From Thermoplasmata archaeon (GTDB taxonomy: Archaea; Thermoplasmatota; DTKX01; JAHFTX01), in contig JAHFTX010000004.1 in NCBI GenBank assembly GCA_023265395.1, positions 53,481 to 117,480 on the forward strand: a stretch of DNA of 64,000 bases, in the 5' to 3' direction. Of this stretch, positions 1-8,400 are shown in pieces. Numbering within the stretch: the first letter of the stretch is position 1; each line of letters starts with the position of its first letter. The notes below the pieces were generated by a model. It worked only from the letters and a program-made list of their open reading frames with translations, did no database searches and was not told the DNA's origin. The position numbers and the translations under genes were made by a program.

Positions 1-6
1 CTCCTC

Positions 7-873
7 CTACGCCGCCTCCCAGAGCGGTTCGCGCATCGGCACGACGATGACGGGTGCGGGGGAGTTGCCCACCACGTGGGCGCTGACGCTGCCCAACAAC
101 GCGCGGGCCAGGCGGCCGCGCCCGTGGGAGCCCATGACGATGACGTCGGAGCGCTCGACGAGCACGGCCTTGAGCACCTCGCGACCCGGGGGGTCTCCCA
201 CCAGCAGACGGGTGGCGGGCCGCACGATGCCCGAGGCCGCCATGGTGGCAGCGGCCTTCTCGATGAAGGCCTGGGGGAGCAGAGCCTTCTCCGGCGCGAC
301 GCACATCAGGGTGACGGTCGCGTTGCGTGTGCGACCGAGTGCTTGGGCCGTTCCCATGAGCGCTTGGGGGACCGCGCCCTCCTGCAAGGGCACGAGCACG
401 CGCAGCCCCTCGGGGGACGCTTGGGAGAGCCGGTAGGGGGTGACCCCGACCTTGGCGGTCTGGGTCAGCAGCGCGATAGGGCTGTTGCGTAGGAGGTAAT
501 CGGCCATCGAACCGAACGCGTTGGCGCGGTAGCCGGTCTTCCCGTGGGTGCCGATGGCCAGCAGGTCACCGCCCGCTCGCTCTGCAGCAGCGAGGATCCC
601 ATCGGGGTAGCGGTCGATGATCGCCTTGACCTCGACCTTGACGCCGTGGCCCTTGGCCATGCGCGTGACGGCGCTCAAGGCCGTCTCCGCCTCCTTGTGG
701 AGCGCCGAGTACTGCGCCTCCTTGGTCTCGTCGATGAGGGTGAATGCGTGAAGCGTCGCCCCCAGGGACTTGGCCAGCATGGCCGCTTGCTCGGCGGCGA
801 GGAGCGCGTGTTCGGAGCCGTCGACGGCGACGACGATCGAATCGAGGTCCAGTGTCGAGATCGCTTTGCCCAT
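7..873 (-). CDS. Tandem universal stress protein (two UspA domains)
   Basis: 288-residue protein with two Usp domains in tandem, about residues 10-140 and 165-280. Each ends with the ATP-binding Usp signature G-x2-G-x9-G(S/T): GTHGKTGYRANAFGS in the first and GSHGRGRLARALLGS in the second. Usp proteins are cytosolic nucleotide-binding stress factors; the target here is unknown. I chose the ATG at 873 because GGAGG lies 8 bases upstream; another ATG two codons earlier sits too close to it. The gene is the last visible member of a five-gene minus-strand run of signalling genes. Just past its stop codon, positions 1-6 read GAGGAG on the minus strand, a likely ribosome-binding site for a further gene beyond the window edge. 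Confidence 0.93.
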   Translation of the reverse strand: MGKAISTLDLDSIVVAVDGSEHALLAAEQAAMLAKSLGATLHAFTLIDETKEAQYSALHKEAETALSAVTRMAKGHGVKVEVKAIIDRYPDGILAAAERAGGDLLAIGTHGKTGYRANAFGSMADYLLRNSPIALLTQTAKVGVTPYRLSQASPEGLRVLVPLQEGAVPQALMGTAQALGRTRNATVTLMCVAPEKALLPQAFIEKAAATMAASGIVRPATRLLVGDPPGREVLKAVLVERSDVIVMGSHGRGRLARALLGSVSAHVVGNSPAPVIVVPMREPLWEAA

Positions 874-899
874 GGTCATCCCCTCCTGATGTCGTGCAC

Positions 900-1454
900 C
901 TAGCTCTCCCACGCGCAGTCGCTACAGAGCAGTCCGCCGTAGCGGAACAACAGAGCCTCTGATGCCTTGCCGCACTTGTCACAGACCCCTTCCTCGCTCT
1001 CGTCGGCCATCTGGTGCTCGGTGCCCGATGTCGTGGCGGAGAGGACTTCCTCAGGAGCCTTGCCGGTCAGATCGCGGAGGCTGATGATCCCGACGAGCTT
1101 GCCCTGCTCGGCGACCGGGAGGTGACGGATCCCCAAGTGGTCCATGCGCTCGAGGGCCTGGCGCAAGTCCATATCGGGCGTCGCGCAGAAGATCGGACTG
1201 CTCATGAACCGGCGCACCGGCACGGCCGAGGGCCGTTCGTCGAGCAACAGGAACCGCTGGGTGACGTCGCGTTCGGTCACAATCCCGACTGGGTGGCCAC
1301 CACGCACGACCACGAGGGAGGCGATGCTGTGGTCCCGGAAGATCTCCGCCGCCCGGTACGCGCTGGTATCCTCCTCGATGGTCACGACCTTCCGCTGCAT
1401 CGTCTCACGGACGGTCGTCGGTTCCTTCTCTGGATTCTTGTGCGCTTTGGCCAT
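900..1454 (-). CDS. CBS-pair protein with C-terminal zinc ribbon
   Basis: 184 residues. Two CBS motifs (about 15-75 and 80-140) form a Bateman module; such modules bind adenosyl nucleotides such as AMP, ATP or SAM. Typical CBS signatures are visible: GIVTERDVTQRF in the first and LVGIISLRDL in the second. A short linker leads to a C-terminal rubredoxin-like knuckle with two CxxC pairs (CDKC and CSDC, 16 residues between them), probably binding one zinc or iron. There is no enzyme domain, so a regulatory or sensor role is likely; the partner is unknown. It lies between the stand-alone receiver and the Usp gene on the same strand, with gaps of 10 and 26 bases, and is probably cotranscribed with them. 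Confidence 0.9.
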   Translation of the reverse strand: MAKAHKNPEKEPTTVRETMQRKVVTIEEDTSAYRAAEIFRDHSIASLVVVRGGHPVGIVTERDVTQRFLLLDERPSAVPVRRFMSSPIFCATPDMDLRQALERMDHLGIRHLPVAEQGKLVGIISLRDLTGKAPEEVLSATTSGTEHQMADESEEGVCDKCGKASEALLFRYGGLLCSDCAWES

Positions 1455-1464
1455 GGTGGTCCCC

Positions 1465-1848
1465 TCAGTTCGATGTGGCTGCCAATACTGCCCCGATCCG
1501 GCGCACCAACTCCGCGGGGTCGAAGGGTTTGGTCAGGTAGTCCTGCACCCCGATCACTCGAATCCCCATCTGCTGGTCGATGCTCGAGGTCTTGGCGGTG
1601 AGCATGACGATCGGGATCTCCTTGGTTCGTCGGTGCTCGCGCAGCTGTCGGCAGACCACCCAACCATCCATCTCGGGCATCATGATGTCGAGGATGATGA
1701 GGTCCGGCTGGTCCTTGCGGGCGACGCGCAGCCCCTCCTCACCGTGGGTGGCGGTCAGGACGCGGTACTTCTCGGCCTTGAGCACCGTGGCGATCATGGC
1801 CAGGAGCTCCGGTTCGTCGTCGATGACCAGGATCGTCTTCTGCGCCAT
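1465..1848 (-). CDS. Stand-alone response regulator receiver domain
   Basis: 127 residues consisting only of a CheY-like receiver. Acidic pocket D10/D11, phosphoacceptor D54 (in LIILDIMMPEMDG), T84 and K107 (in YLTKPF) are all present, so it should be phosphorylatable. No output domain follows, so it probably acts by protein-protein contact, as archaeal single-domain regulators do. The start at 1848 was preferred over an upstream one because GGAG precedes it and the preceding residues look non-coding. Its likely cognate kinase is encoded at 3068-4495 in the same gene run, with the winged-helix gene 1883-2995 between them. Confidence 0.94.
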   Translation of the reverse strand: MAQKTILVIDDEPELLAMIATVLKAEKYRVLTATHGEEGLRVARKDQPDLIILDIMMPEMDGWVVCRQLREHRRTKEIPIVMLTAKTSSIDQQMGIRVIGVQDYLTKPFDPAELVRRIGAVLAATSN

Positions 1849-1882
1849 GACGTCTCCACCCCGCAGGCCATCACTCCGTCCA

Positions 1883-2995
1883 TCAAGCTTGTGCACTCGA
1901 GCGAGGCTTGCCGCGCGCATCGGTGCGCACCGGAGTGGGCACGGAGAGCGCTTCGGTCAAGTCGCCGTACTCGTGGTTCTTGGGAGTGACGAGGTCGCGC
2001 AGGGAGAAGATCGCCCGGTCGGGAGGGCGTGCGAAGATCTCGTTGATCGTGTAGGCCTCGGTGAAATGGGCATAGGCGGCCTTGTAGCGGGCGAAGTCCT
2101 CGAAGGCATTGATGAAGAGGAGCTCGTTCTTGCCATAGGCCGCGAAGATCGGTGGACCGATGGTGCGGACCAACTCCGGGACGTAGGACTTCAGTCCTTC
2201 ACTCAGGGTATGGTTGAACCAGCCATGGGTGACCAGCAGGACTTCGAAGCCGAGGTACTCGAGGTTGGGGATGGTGCGCAGGGCGAAGAGACGCTCGCGC
2301 GCGAGGCGCTTCTTCGTCCGACCGATCGTCATGCGGGAGGCAGGGATGCGGGTGCTCAGCTCCAGGTCGTGGCACGCCGGGTAGCGCACCAATCCACCCA
2401 GGACCTCCTGGTCCTTGTCGCTAAGCGCTGCTGGGGGGCCAGGTTCGAACGGGAGGGGGTCCGTACGGACATCGAGAGGTTGGTCGGGCCAGAAGGTGTG
2501 CTGGAGCAGGTTGGCGTAGTCGAAGTAGATGGGGACGCTGCTGAGGGAGAACGGGAACTGGATCATGCTGATGGGCGCTTCGAGGTAGCCGATCGATTTG
2601 AGCGCACCTTCGAGGTCTTCGGTGTTGCGTCGGACCGTGGTCAGGTCCGCGCCGATCTGCAAGAAGAGGTCCTGGTTGGCTTCGCTGATGCCGAAGACGA
2701 ACTCGGGGCGGCGGAGCACCGAGCTGACCAGACGGACCTTCTGCTCCAGCGGGGGATGGGCCGAGAAGGTCAGCAGCGATGCCGAGAGCAACTCGCAGCC
2801 GAGGCGGTTGAACGCCGGGACGCGGACGGTCTTGAAATACCCCCCTCGGGCAAGCTTGAGACGGATGGAGGTGACGGTGGGCACCTTGAGGCGTACCTGG
2901 GCGCTCAGCTGTTTGTCCGTCGAGCCAGGGTAGCGCACCAGACCGTAGAGGACCCGCCGCTCCGTCTCGAGCAAGGCCTTGCGTGCGGCGGTCAC
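1883..2995 (-). CDS. Tandem winged-helix (Lrp/AsnC- or MarR-like) regulator, internally duplicated
   Basis: 370 residues built from two copies of one unit. Each begins with a predicted winged helix containing GLVRYP (about residues 18-23 and 202-207), followed by an alpha/beta segment that may be a ligand or dimerisation domain. The helix-turn-helix segments read as recognition helices after KQLSAQV and LELSTRI. A duplicated architecture suggests a monomer acting as a pseudo-dimer. The start is GTG at 2995. Upstream of it is an AT-rich 70-base gap with TATA-like TTTTTAGG near 3033-3041 on the minus strand. It lies between the histidine kinase and receiver genes, so it may be the transcriptional output of that cluster. 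Exact family assignment is uncertain. Confidence 0.78.
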   Translation of the reverse strand: MTAARKALLETERRVLYGLVRYPGSTDKQLSAQVRLKVPTVTSIRLKLARGGYFKTVRVPAFNRLGCELLSASLLTFSAHPPLEQKVRLVSSVLRRPEFVFGISEANQDLFLQIGADLTTVRRNTEDLEGALKSIGYLEAPISMIQFPFSLSSVPIYFDYANLLQHTFWPDQPLDVRTDPLPFEPGPPAALSDKDQEVLGGLVRYPACHDLELSTRIPASRMTIGRTKKRLARERLFALRTIPNLEYLGFEVLLVTHGWFNHTLSEGLKSYVPELVRTIGPPIFAAYGKNELLFINAFEDFARYKAAYAHFTEAYTINEIFARPPDRAIFSLRDLVTPKNHEYGDLTEALSVPTPVRTDARGKPRSSAQA

Positions 2996-3067
2996 AGGCC
3001 GAGAGAATACGAGCGCTTCCTTATTCTTTTCCTAAAAACTGAATGTATCTGTTGATTCAAGACTGTA

Positions 3068-4495
3068 TTAATGAGCAGATACTTCCGACGGCTCGGATGC
3101 CGGCGGGCCATCGACGGGGAGCACCAGCGAGAAAAGCGCACCGGCGCCCGAGCCCAAGGGCTCGAACCGGTTACGGTCAGGATGGGGGATGGGCGAGGTC
3201 AGGGACAACTCGCCGCCATGGAGGTGGGCCAGCTCGGCGCAGATCGCAAGACCAAGGCCCGGGCTCGAGGCCGTCAATCGCTCGGCCTCCGGGGTGCGAT
3301 AGAACCGCCGGAACACCAGCTCCTGGTACTCCGCAGGGACGCCTGGCCCACCATCGGCCACCTCGAGCACATAGGCCTCGCCGACGCCCTGAGGCAGCTC
3401 GTCTGGGCGTGCCCGACGCAAGCCCACGACGACCCTCTGACTGCCGCTGCCATACTTGATGGCATTCTCGATCAGGTTCCCGAGCAGGTCCAGAAGCCGC
3501 TCGCGATCCGCGCGGACCTGTTGGTTCTCCAACCCCTCCTCGATGAGGGCACCCAGGGTGACGCCCTGTTGCTGGGCGCGCAGCTGCGCGCTGTCCATGA
3601 GGTCGCGGATGACTGCTGCCAGCTCGACCCCGCTCAGGCGCAGCAGCAGCTGGTCCTGGTCGATCGTCGAGATGAGCAGCAGGCGCTCGAGCAGGCTATG
3701 GAGCCGCTCCCCCTGCTGCACGCAGATCCGCAGGTAGCGCTCGATGTCCGGAGGAATCTCCCCCGCCTTGCCCGATTCGATGAAACGGAGGTATCCGAGG
3801 ATGGTAGTCAACGGCGTGCGCAGCTCGTGAGAGATGTTGCTGATGAAGCGGTTCTTGAGGGCGTCCTGCGCGGCGAGCGCCTCCAATCGCTGGCGCATCC
3901 GCACGGTGTCGGTGGGTTCCTCGCCCAGGTCGACGATGCCCCCGATCGTCTGGCCCAGCCAGCGCAGGTAGTCTCCGCCCACGACGGGTCGGACTTCGTC
4001 GATGCGGAAGATCAGGTACGAGGAGGCATCCGCCCAGAAGGGGTCGAAGACGTCCCCGTGCTCCTCTCGAAGCTGGTAGAGCGCTGCCAGCTCCTGGTAG
4101 CGCGGGGAACCGAGGAAGCACTGTTCCATCAGCGTGCAATGGAGACGCAGTCCGCGCAGGAAGTAGGTCTCGCGTTCCGGCTCGACGACCAGGAGGGCCA
4201 TCTGCTTGGTCTGCAGGATGTTGCGGAAGGAGCGCTGCAGGAAGACGTGGGCCATGACGATGTGTTCGGGGTCGAGCACCATGCAGGTCCCCACGAACGC
4301 GACGTTGGGCGATCCGTCGGTGGTACTGGTGGCAATCACCTTGACGGTCTTCTCGGAGCGCAGGAACTCGTGGATCTGCTCATGGCCCAGCGGTGGGACC
4401 AGCTGGGCGAGCGCTCGCTGGTTCTCCGAGAGTTCCAGCAAAGGTGCTCGCATCCCCATCAAAGTAGATGCAGGACCTAATAGGACTGTGGCCAT
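3068..4495 (-). CDS. Sensor histidine kinase with N-terminal flavin-binding split-barrel domain
   Basis: 475 residues, no transmembrane segment. Residues about 40-172 resemble the pyridoxamine-5-phosphate-oxidase-like FMN-binding split barrel (features VKVIATSTTDGSPNVAFVGT and a following strand-rich core). A short helix then leads to HisKA with phosphoacceptor H223 in ISHELRTPL, followed by HATPase_c with N-box NLIENAIKYG, G1 DGGPGVP and G2 GLGLAI. I infer a cytosolic redox or flavin sensor that autophosphorylates. The likely partner is the stand-alone receiver at 1465-1848. The start codon is uncertain; in-frame ATGs also exist at 4459 and 4453. It is transcribed divergently from the DUF2061 gene. 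Confidence 0.88.
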   Translation of the reverse strand: MATVLLGPASTLMGMRAPLLELSENQRALAQLVPPLGHEQIHEFLRSEKTVKVIATSTTDGSPNVAFVGTCMVLDPEHIVMAHVFLQRSFRNILQTKQMALLVVEPERETYFLRGLRLHCTLMEQCFLGSPRYQELAALYQLREEHGDVFDPFWADASSYLIFRIDEVRPVVGGDYLRWLGQTIGGIVDLGEEPTDTVRMRQRLEALAAQDALKNRFISNISHELRTPLTTILGYLRFIESGKAGEIPPDIERYLRICVQQGERLHSLLERLLLISTIDQDQLLLRLSGVELAAVIRDLMDSAQLRAQQQGVTLGALIEEGLENQQVRADRERLLDLLGNLIENAIKYGSGSQRVVVGLRRARPDELPQGVGEAYVLEVADGGPGVPAEYQELVFRRFYRTPEAERLTASSPGLGLAICAELAHLHGGELSLTSPIPHPDRNRFEPLGSGAGALFSLVLPVDGPPASEPSEVSAH

Positions 4496-4651
4496 TCACC
4501 TGAGAACGTGCATAGGCTACCCTGGAAGGATGAGCAAATGCATGAACTCCCCTGGAGGGGCGAGGGGGGTGCCTCTCGAGGGCACGGGCCGAGGCGCGCA
4601 GACCACTGACCTTAAGACCCCAGGGCGACCGAGCGGAGGAACCGGTGTCCC

Positions 4652-5005
4652 ATGGACGAGCCACTGCCGTCGCCGATCTCTGAGCCATTCATCCAACGAC
4701 ACCGCGCGATCCTCAAGGCAATCACCTGGCGTGCCATCGGTGCGACCACCACCTTTGGGTTCTCGATGGCTGCGGCGATGTACCTCGTCAACGACCTGAA
4801 GGCGGCGCTGGGGATCAGCACCACCGTGACCATCATCGAATCGGCTGGGAAGGTCCTGATGTACTACTTCCACGAGCGGGCGTGGGACGCCAAGGTCCCC
4901 TTGCCCCGGCGCACGGGAGCGACCGCCGCGACGACGGATGCCGCGGTCGGGACACGTGCGCGCGTCCCCTTGCTCGCGCGGCTGGCCCGCGATGGGCTGG
5001 ACTAG
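4652..5005 (+). CDS. DUF2061 small membrane protein
   Basis: 117 residues. Two hydrophobic segments, about 23-45 (around ATTTFGFSMAAAMYLV) and 52-75, match the DUF2061 family of small two-pass membrane proteins (first conserved motif KAITWRAIG, second YYFHERAW). Family function is not established. The C-terminal 30 residues are Arg/Ala-rich and not part of the domain. A TATA-like CCTTAAGA near 4608-4618 and GGAGG near 4636 precede the ATG. Its stop overlaps the stop of the convergent OsmC gene by four bases (CTAG, which reads TAG on both strands). Confidence 0.85.
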   Translation: MDEPLPSPISEPFIQRHRAILKAITWRAIGATTTFGFSMAAAMYLVNDLKAALGISTTVTIIESAGKVLMYYFHERAWDAKVPLPRRTGATAATTDAAVGTRARVPLLARLARDGLD

Positions 5006-5436
5006 TCCGCCGGCTCGATGTGCAGCTCGTGGGTGATGGTCGCCCCTGCGGCGCGGAAGGTCGCCAGTGCAGGGCAGTACTTGGTCATCGACAACTCGAT
5101 CGCACGGTCCGCGGCCTCGCGCTCGACAGCGCCGCGTAGCGTGTAGATGACGTGGATGGCCAGGTAGCGGCGCGGGTACTCCTCGGCCTTGGTCCCGCGC
5201 ACCTCGACGGTCAGCCCCTTGAGCGGTTGGCGCTTCTTGCCCAGCACCATGACCACATCCATGCAGGTGCACGCTGCCGTCGCGGCGAGGAAGATCTGGT
5301 AGGGCTGGTGTCCCTGCTGGACCCGACCGTCGTTGTCGGTATCGAAGACGATCGCCCGCGTGTTGTTGTCCGTCCCCACGAAGGTCTGGTCGTGGGACCA
5401 TCGGGCGCTCCCTCGGTGGATGACCGGCTCGGCCAT
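5002..5436 (-). CDS. OsmC/Ohr family peroxiredoxin-like protein
   Basis: 144 residues covering the whole OsmC fold. Members reduce organic hydroperoxides through a pair of cysteines. Here AACTCMD supplies C56 and C58, and TKYCPALATF supplies C121, matching the two conserved cysteine positions of the family. QGHQPYQIFLAAT is the conserved substrate-side helix. It is a cytosolic stress-defence protein in keeping with the nearby Usp genes. It converges on the DUF2061 gene with a shared CTAG stop. A YhfA-like subfamily assignment is possible. Confidence 0.92.
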   Translation of the reverse strand: MAEPVIHRGSARWSHDQTFVGTDNNTRAIVFDTDNDGRVQQGHQPYQIFLAATAACTCMDVVMVLGKKRQPLKGLTVEVRGTKAEEYPRRYLAIHVIYTLRGAVEREAADRAIELSMTKYCPALATFRAAGATITHELHIEPAD

Positions 5437-5498
5437 GGCCGGTAGGTCATCGTGTAGCGCTTGAAGCCTTCGCCACAGACGGGAGGGGCTTCGATGCT

Positions 5499-8400
5499 TC
5501 AGCCCAATTGGTCGAGCAGGGCGTCAAGGTCGTCCTCGTCGGTCGTGTCCTTGGGAGTGCTCGGCGCCGCCTTCTTGTCCTCAAGCAGGGCACTGATGTC
5601 CTCGAGGGAGGACTCCCTGCTCGATTCTGCGGGTGCCCCATCCGTCGGCGGCATCGGACCGACCTCCTCTTCCTCGACGTCGATCGGGAAGGCCTCACCG
5701 AAGCTGGGGGCTGGCACGCTCTGCGGGAGCACCTCGCCATCCTCGGGCGCGGCCACCGGTTGGGGGGTCGCTTCCTCCCAGCGGCTCTTGGGCGCTGCTT
5801 GCCCAGTCGAGGGAGCGGTGGTAGCCGTTCCACCTGCGGCCCCAAGGTCGAGCCCTCCGCGGAACGTCGGCTCCTCGTCGAGTGCATCGGCGAGATCGTG
5901 AGCGGTCCGTGCGGTCGGCTCGGTCTGCTCGGCGTCGTCATCGGCCTCGCCGGGCGGCAGCGGCGGGGTGATCGCAGGCTCTTCGCCGGGGAGCGGCCCG
6001 AGCTGAGAGCGTTGGCGCCGCCGCATGAGCACGATGGCGACGACGATTCCGCCCACCAGCAGTGCGAACAGGAGCCAGTTGGTGGACAGGATCGTGGTCA
6101 CTTGCTCGATGGGGGAGGGTCCTGGAGGAGGCACGACGGCCTTGGCGGTCGTGAAGGTGAAGAGCTTCTCGCCCCCCACGATCGCTAGGCCCTGCGCCGA
6201 TTCGGCACTCGGACCTAGGCGCACCGTGTAGTGCGTGCCGTCCTCGAGTGGGGTGCTGGGGGTGAGGGTGACGTTGCGACCCGTCCAGGAGAACGTACCG
6301 GTGATCGCCGGTACGAAAGTCAGTGCCGACTCGACGCTGCTCTGGTCCATCAGGGTCGAGAACCGCAGCACGATGGTGGTGTTGACCGGGACGTCGGTCG
6401 CCCTGTCGGCAGGGGTGGTCGACCGCAGCTCCGGTGGTACCACCGGCTCGGGGATCAGCACCGTGATGTTGGCGGCCGCGTGCGAGTGCACCAACGTCCC
6501 GTTGGCGTCGACGTAGGTGGAGTCGAGGGCTAGCGGGTAGGTGCCGTTGCCCAAGGTGACCCCCACGACCACCTTGACCGTCAGTGGGAAGGTCCCGATG
6601 GAGACCGTCGTGAGGTTCCAGTGTCCTGGTGCATCGGCGTAGGAGGCCGAAGGGTCGCGAAGGCTCAACCGGCCGTCGTACCGGAGGTTGAAGTCCGCCC
6701 ACGGCAGAGGACGATTCCCAGCATTGGTGATGCGAATCGTCGCCGTGACCAGCGAGTTGGGGCGCACCGGTTGGGCCGACAACGAGAGCGAGGAATCCAT
6801 GAGGATGATGGGGGGAGCCAGGAGACGGACGCTCACCGGCAGGGCGATCGCCAGCGGCCGGGGAAGCCCGGTCGCACCCACATAGCTGACGTTGCCGCCC
6901 ACGGTGACGTTCCCGCTCTGCGGTGCAGAATCCACCAAACGCAAGGTCAACCGCAGCAGATGGCTGGTCGATGGCGGGAGCTTCAGGGCAGCGTAGTGCC
7001 AACCCCGGGCACCCTCCGGGCAGGGGATGCCGCACAGGGGTGGCGAGAGGTTTCCTTCGTCAGTGTCATCGAGGACCTCCAGCAACGGATCGATGGCGAG
7101 CACCAGGTCTGCCTCGACGGCGTCGCCACCGCCATTGTTGGTGATGTTGACGTCGACGACCATCACCTGACCGGCGTAGAGCTCGGTCCGCGTCGTCTCC
7201 AACACAAGGGACAACGCCGGCTCGGGCCCACCCAGGAGCTGCGCGCTGACATCGCTGGAGGTGCCATTGGCGACCTCCTCGAGGACGAGGTTGGTGTAGC
7301 GATAGGAGACGTTGGTGACGAGCGTCGCGACCTCGTCGAGCGCGGGGTCGACCGTACCGGTGATGGTGAGGTTGCCCCCGGTACCGGCGTCGATGATGCC
7401 CAGCCGGAACTCGTTTCCCACCTTGGCGGCTTCGTCGGAGGAGGTGGTGTAGGTCCACAGGTCGGTGTCGAACAGATGCGTCAGGGTCAGGGAGCCGGCG
7501 TCACCTTCCCCGATGTTGAGGTAATCGATGCGCAGCGTCAACTGCTCTCCGGGCAGCGCCGCGGGCCGGTCGAGACTGACCGCGACGACGACCTGCGGGG
7601 GCACCAGAGGGATGACCAGCACCTGCCAGGTGTTGCCCTCGACCAACGGGAGCAGGACCCCTGAGGGGCTGGTGTAGGTGGCGTTGGGCTGGGTCGTGAG
7701 GTTGGTACCCTCGGGCGTCGAAGCAGAGATCAGTCCCGTGACGGTGAGGTTGTGGGAGCCGGGTTGGACATCGAAGATGGTGAAGGTGTCCCCGATACGT
7801 GCAGTGGGCTCGGAGGTGGCGATGAACTGCATCCCTGCTGGCAGGGTGAACTGCAGGTCCATCCGTGCGGCGGCTGACAACCCGGTGTTGTTGTAGTAGA
7901 CCGTATAGAGCACTTGCTCGCCACGGGAGGCGTTGGTACGGTCGGCGACCTGCCCCAGCTCGAGGGCGGGGATGTGCTCCCACGAGAGGTGCACCTCCTC
8001 GACGAACCGCGTGTCGCGGATGCGGCCGGATTCGTGGGTGATGGCGATCTGGTACTGCAGGAATCGGGCTGAAGGGGAGTCGACGACGGCGCCCGAGGAG
8101 GTGATCCACGGTTCCCAGGGAGCGTCCGCCAAGGAGAGGGCGTCGTCGGCGCTGCGGGTGCGCATGCGCACATCGGTGAAGGGGCCGTTCCCGGCGGTCT
8201 CGGTCCACCCCAGCGTCAACCAGGCGACGGTCTCGCCCGCGTCGATGGGCGGGGAGGTCCAACTGCCCCCGGTGGTCAGCATCAGCGCCTCGCCGACGCC
8301 GTTGCCCGTGCCCGCACCAGAGATCGTGTAGGCGTCGTCGCAGGGGCCCAGCAGCAGGGTCCCCAAGCCACCGAAGGGACGGTTCCGCTGGGTGATCGCC

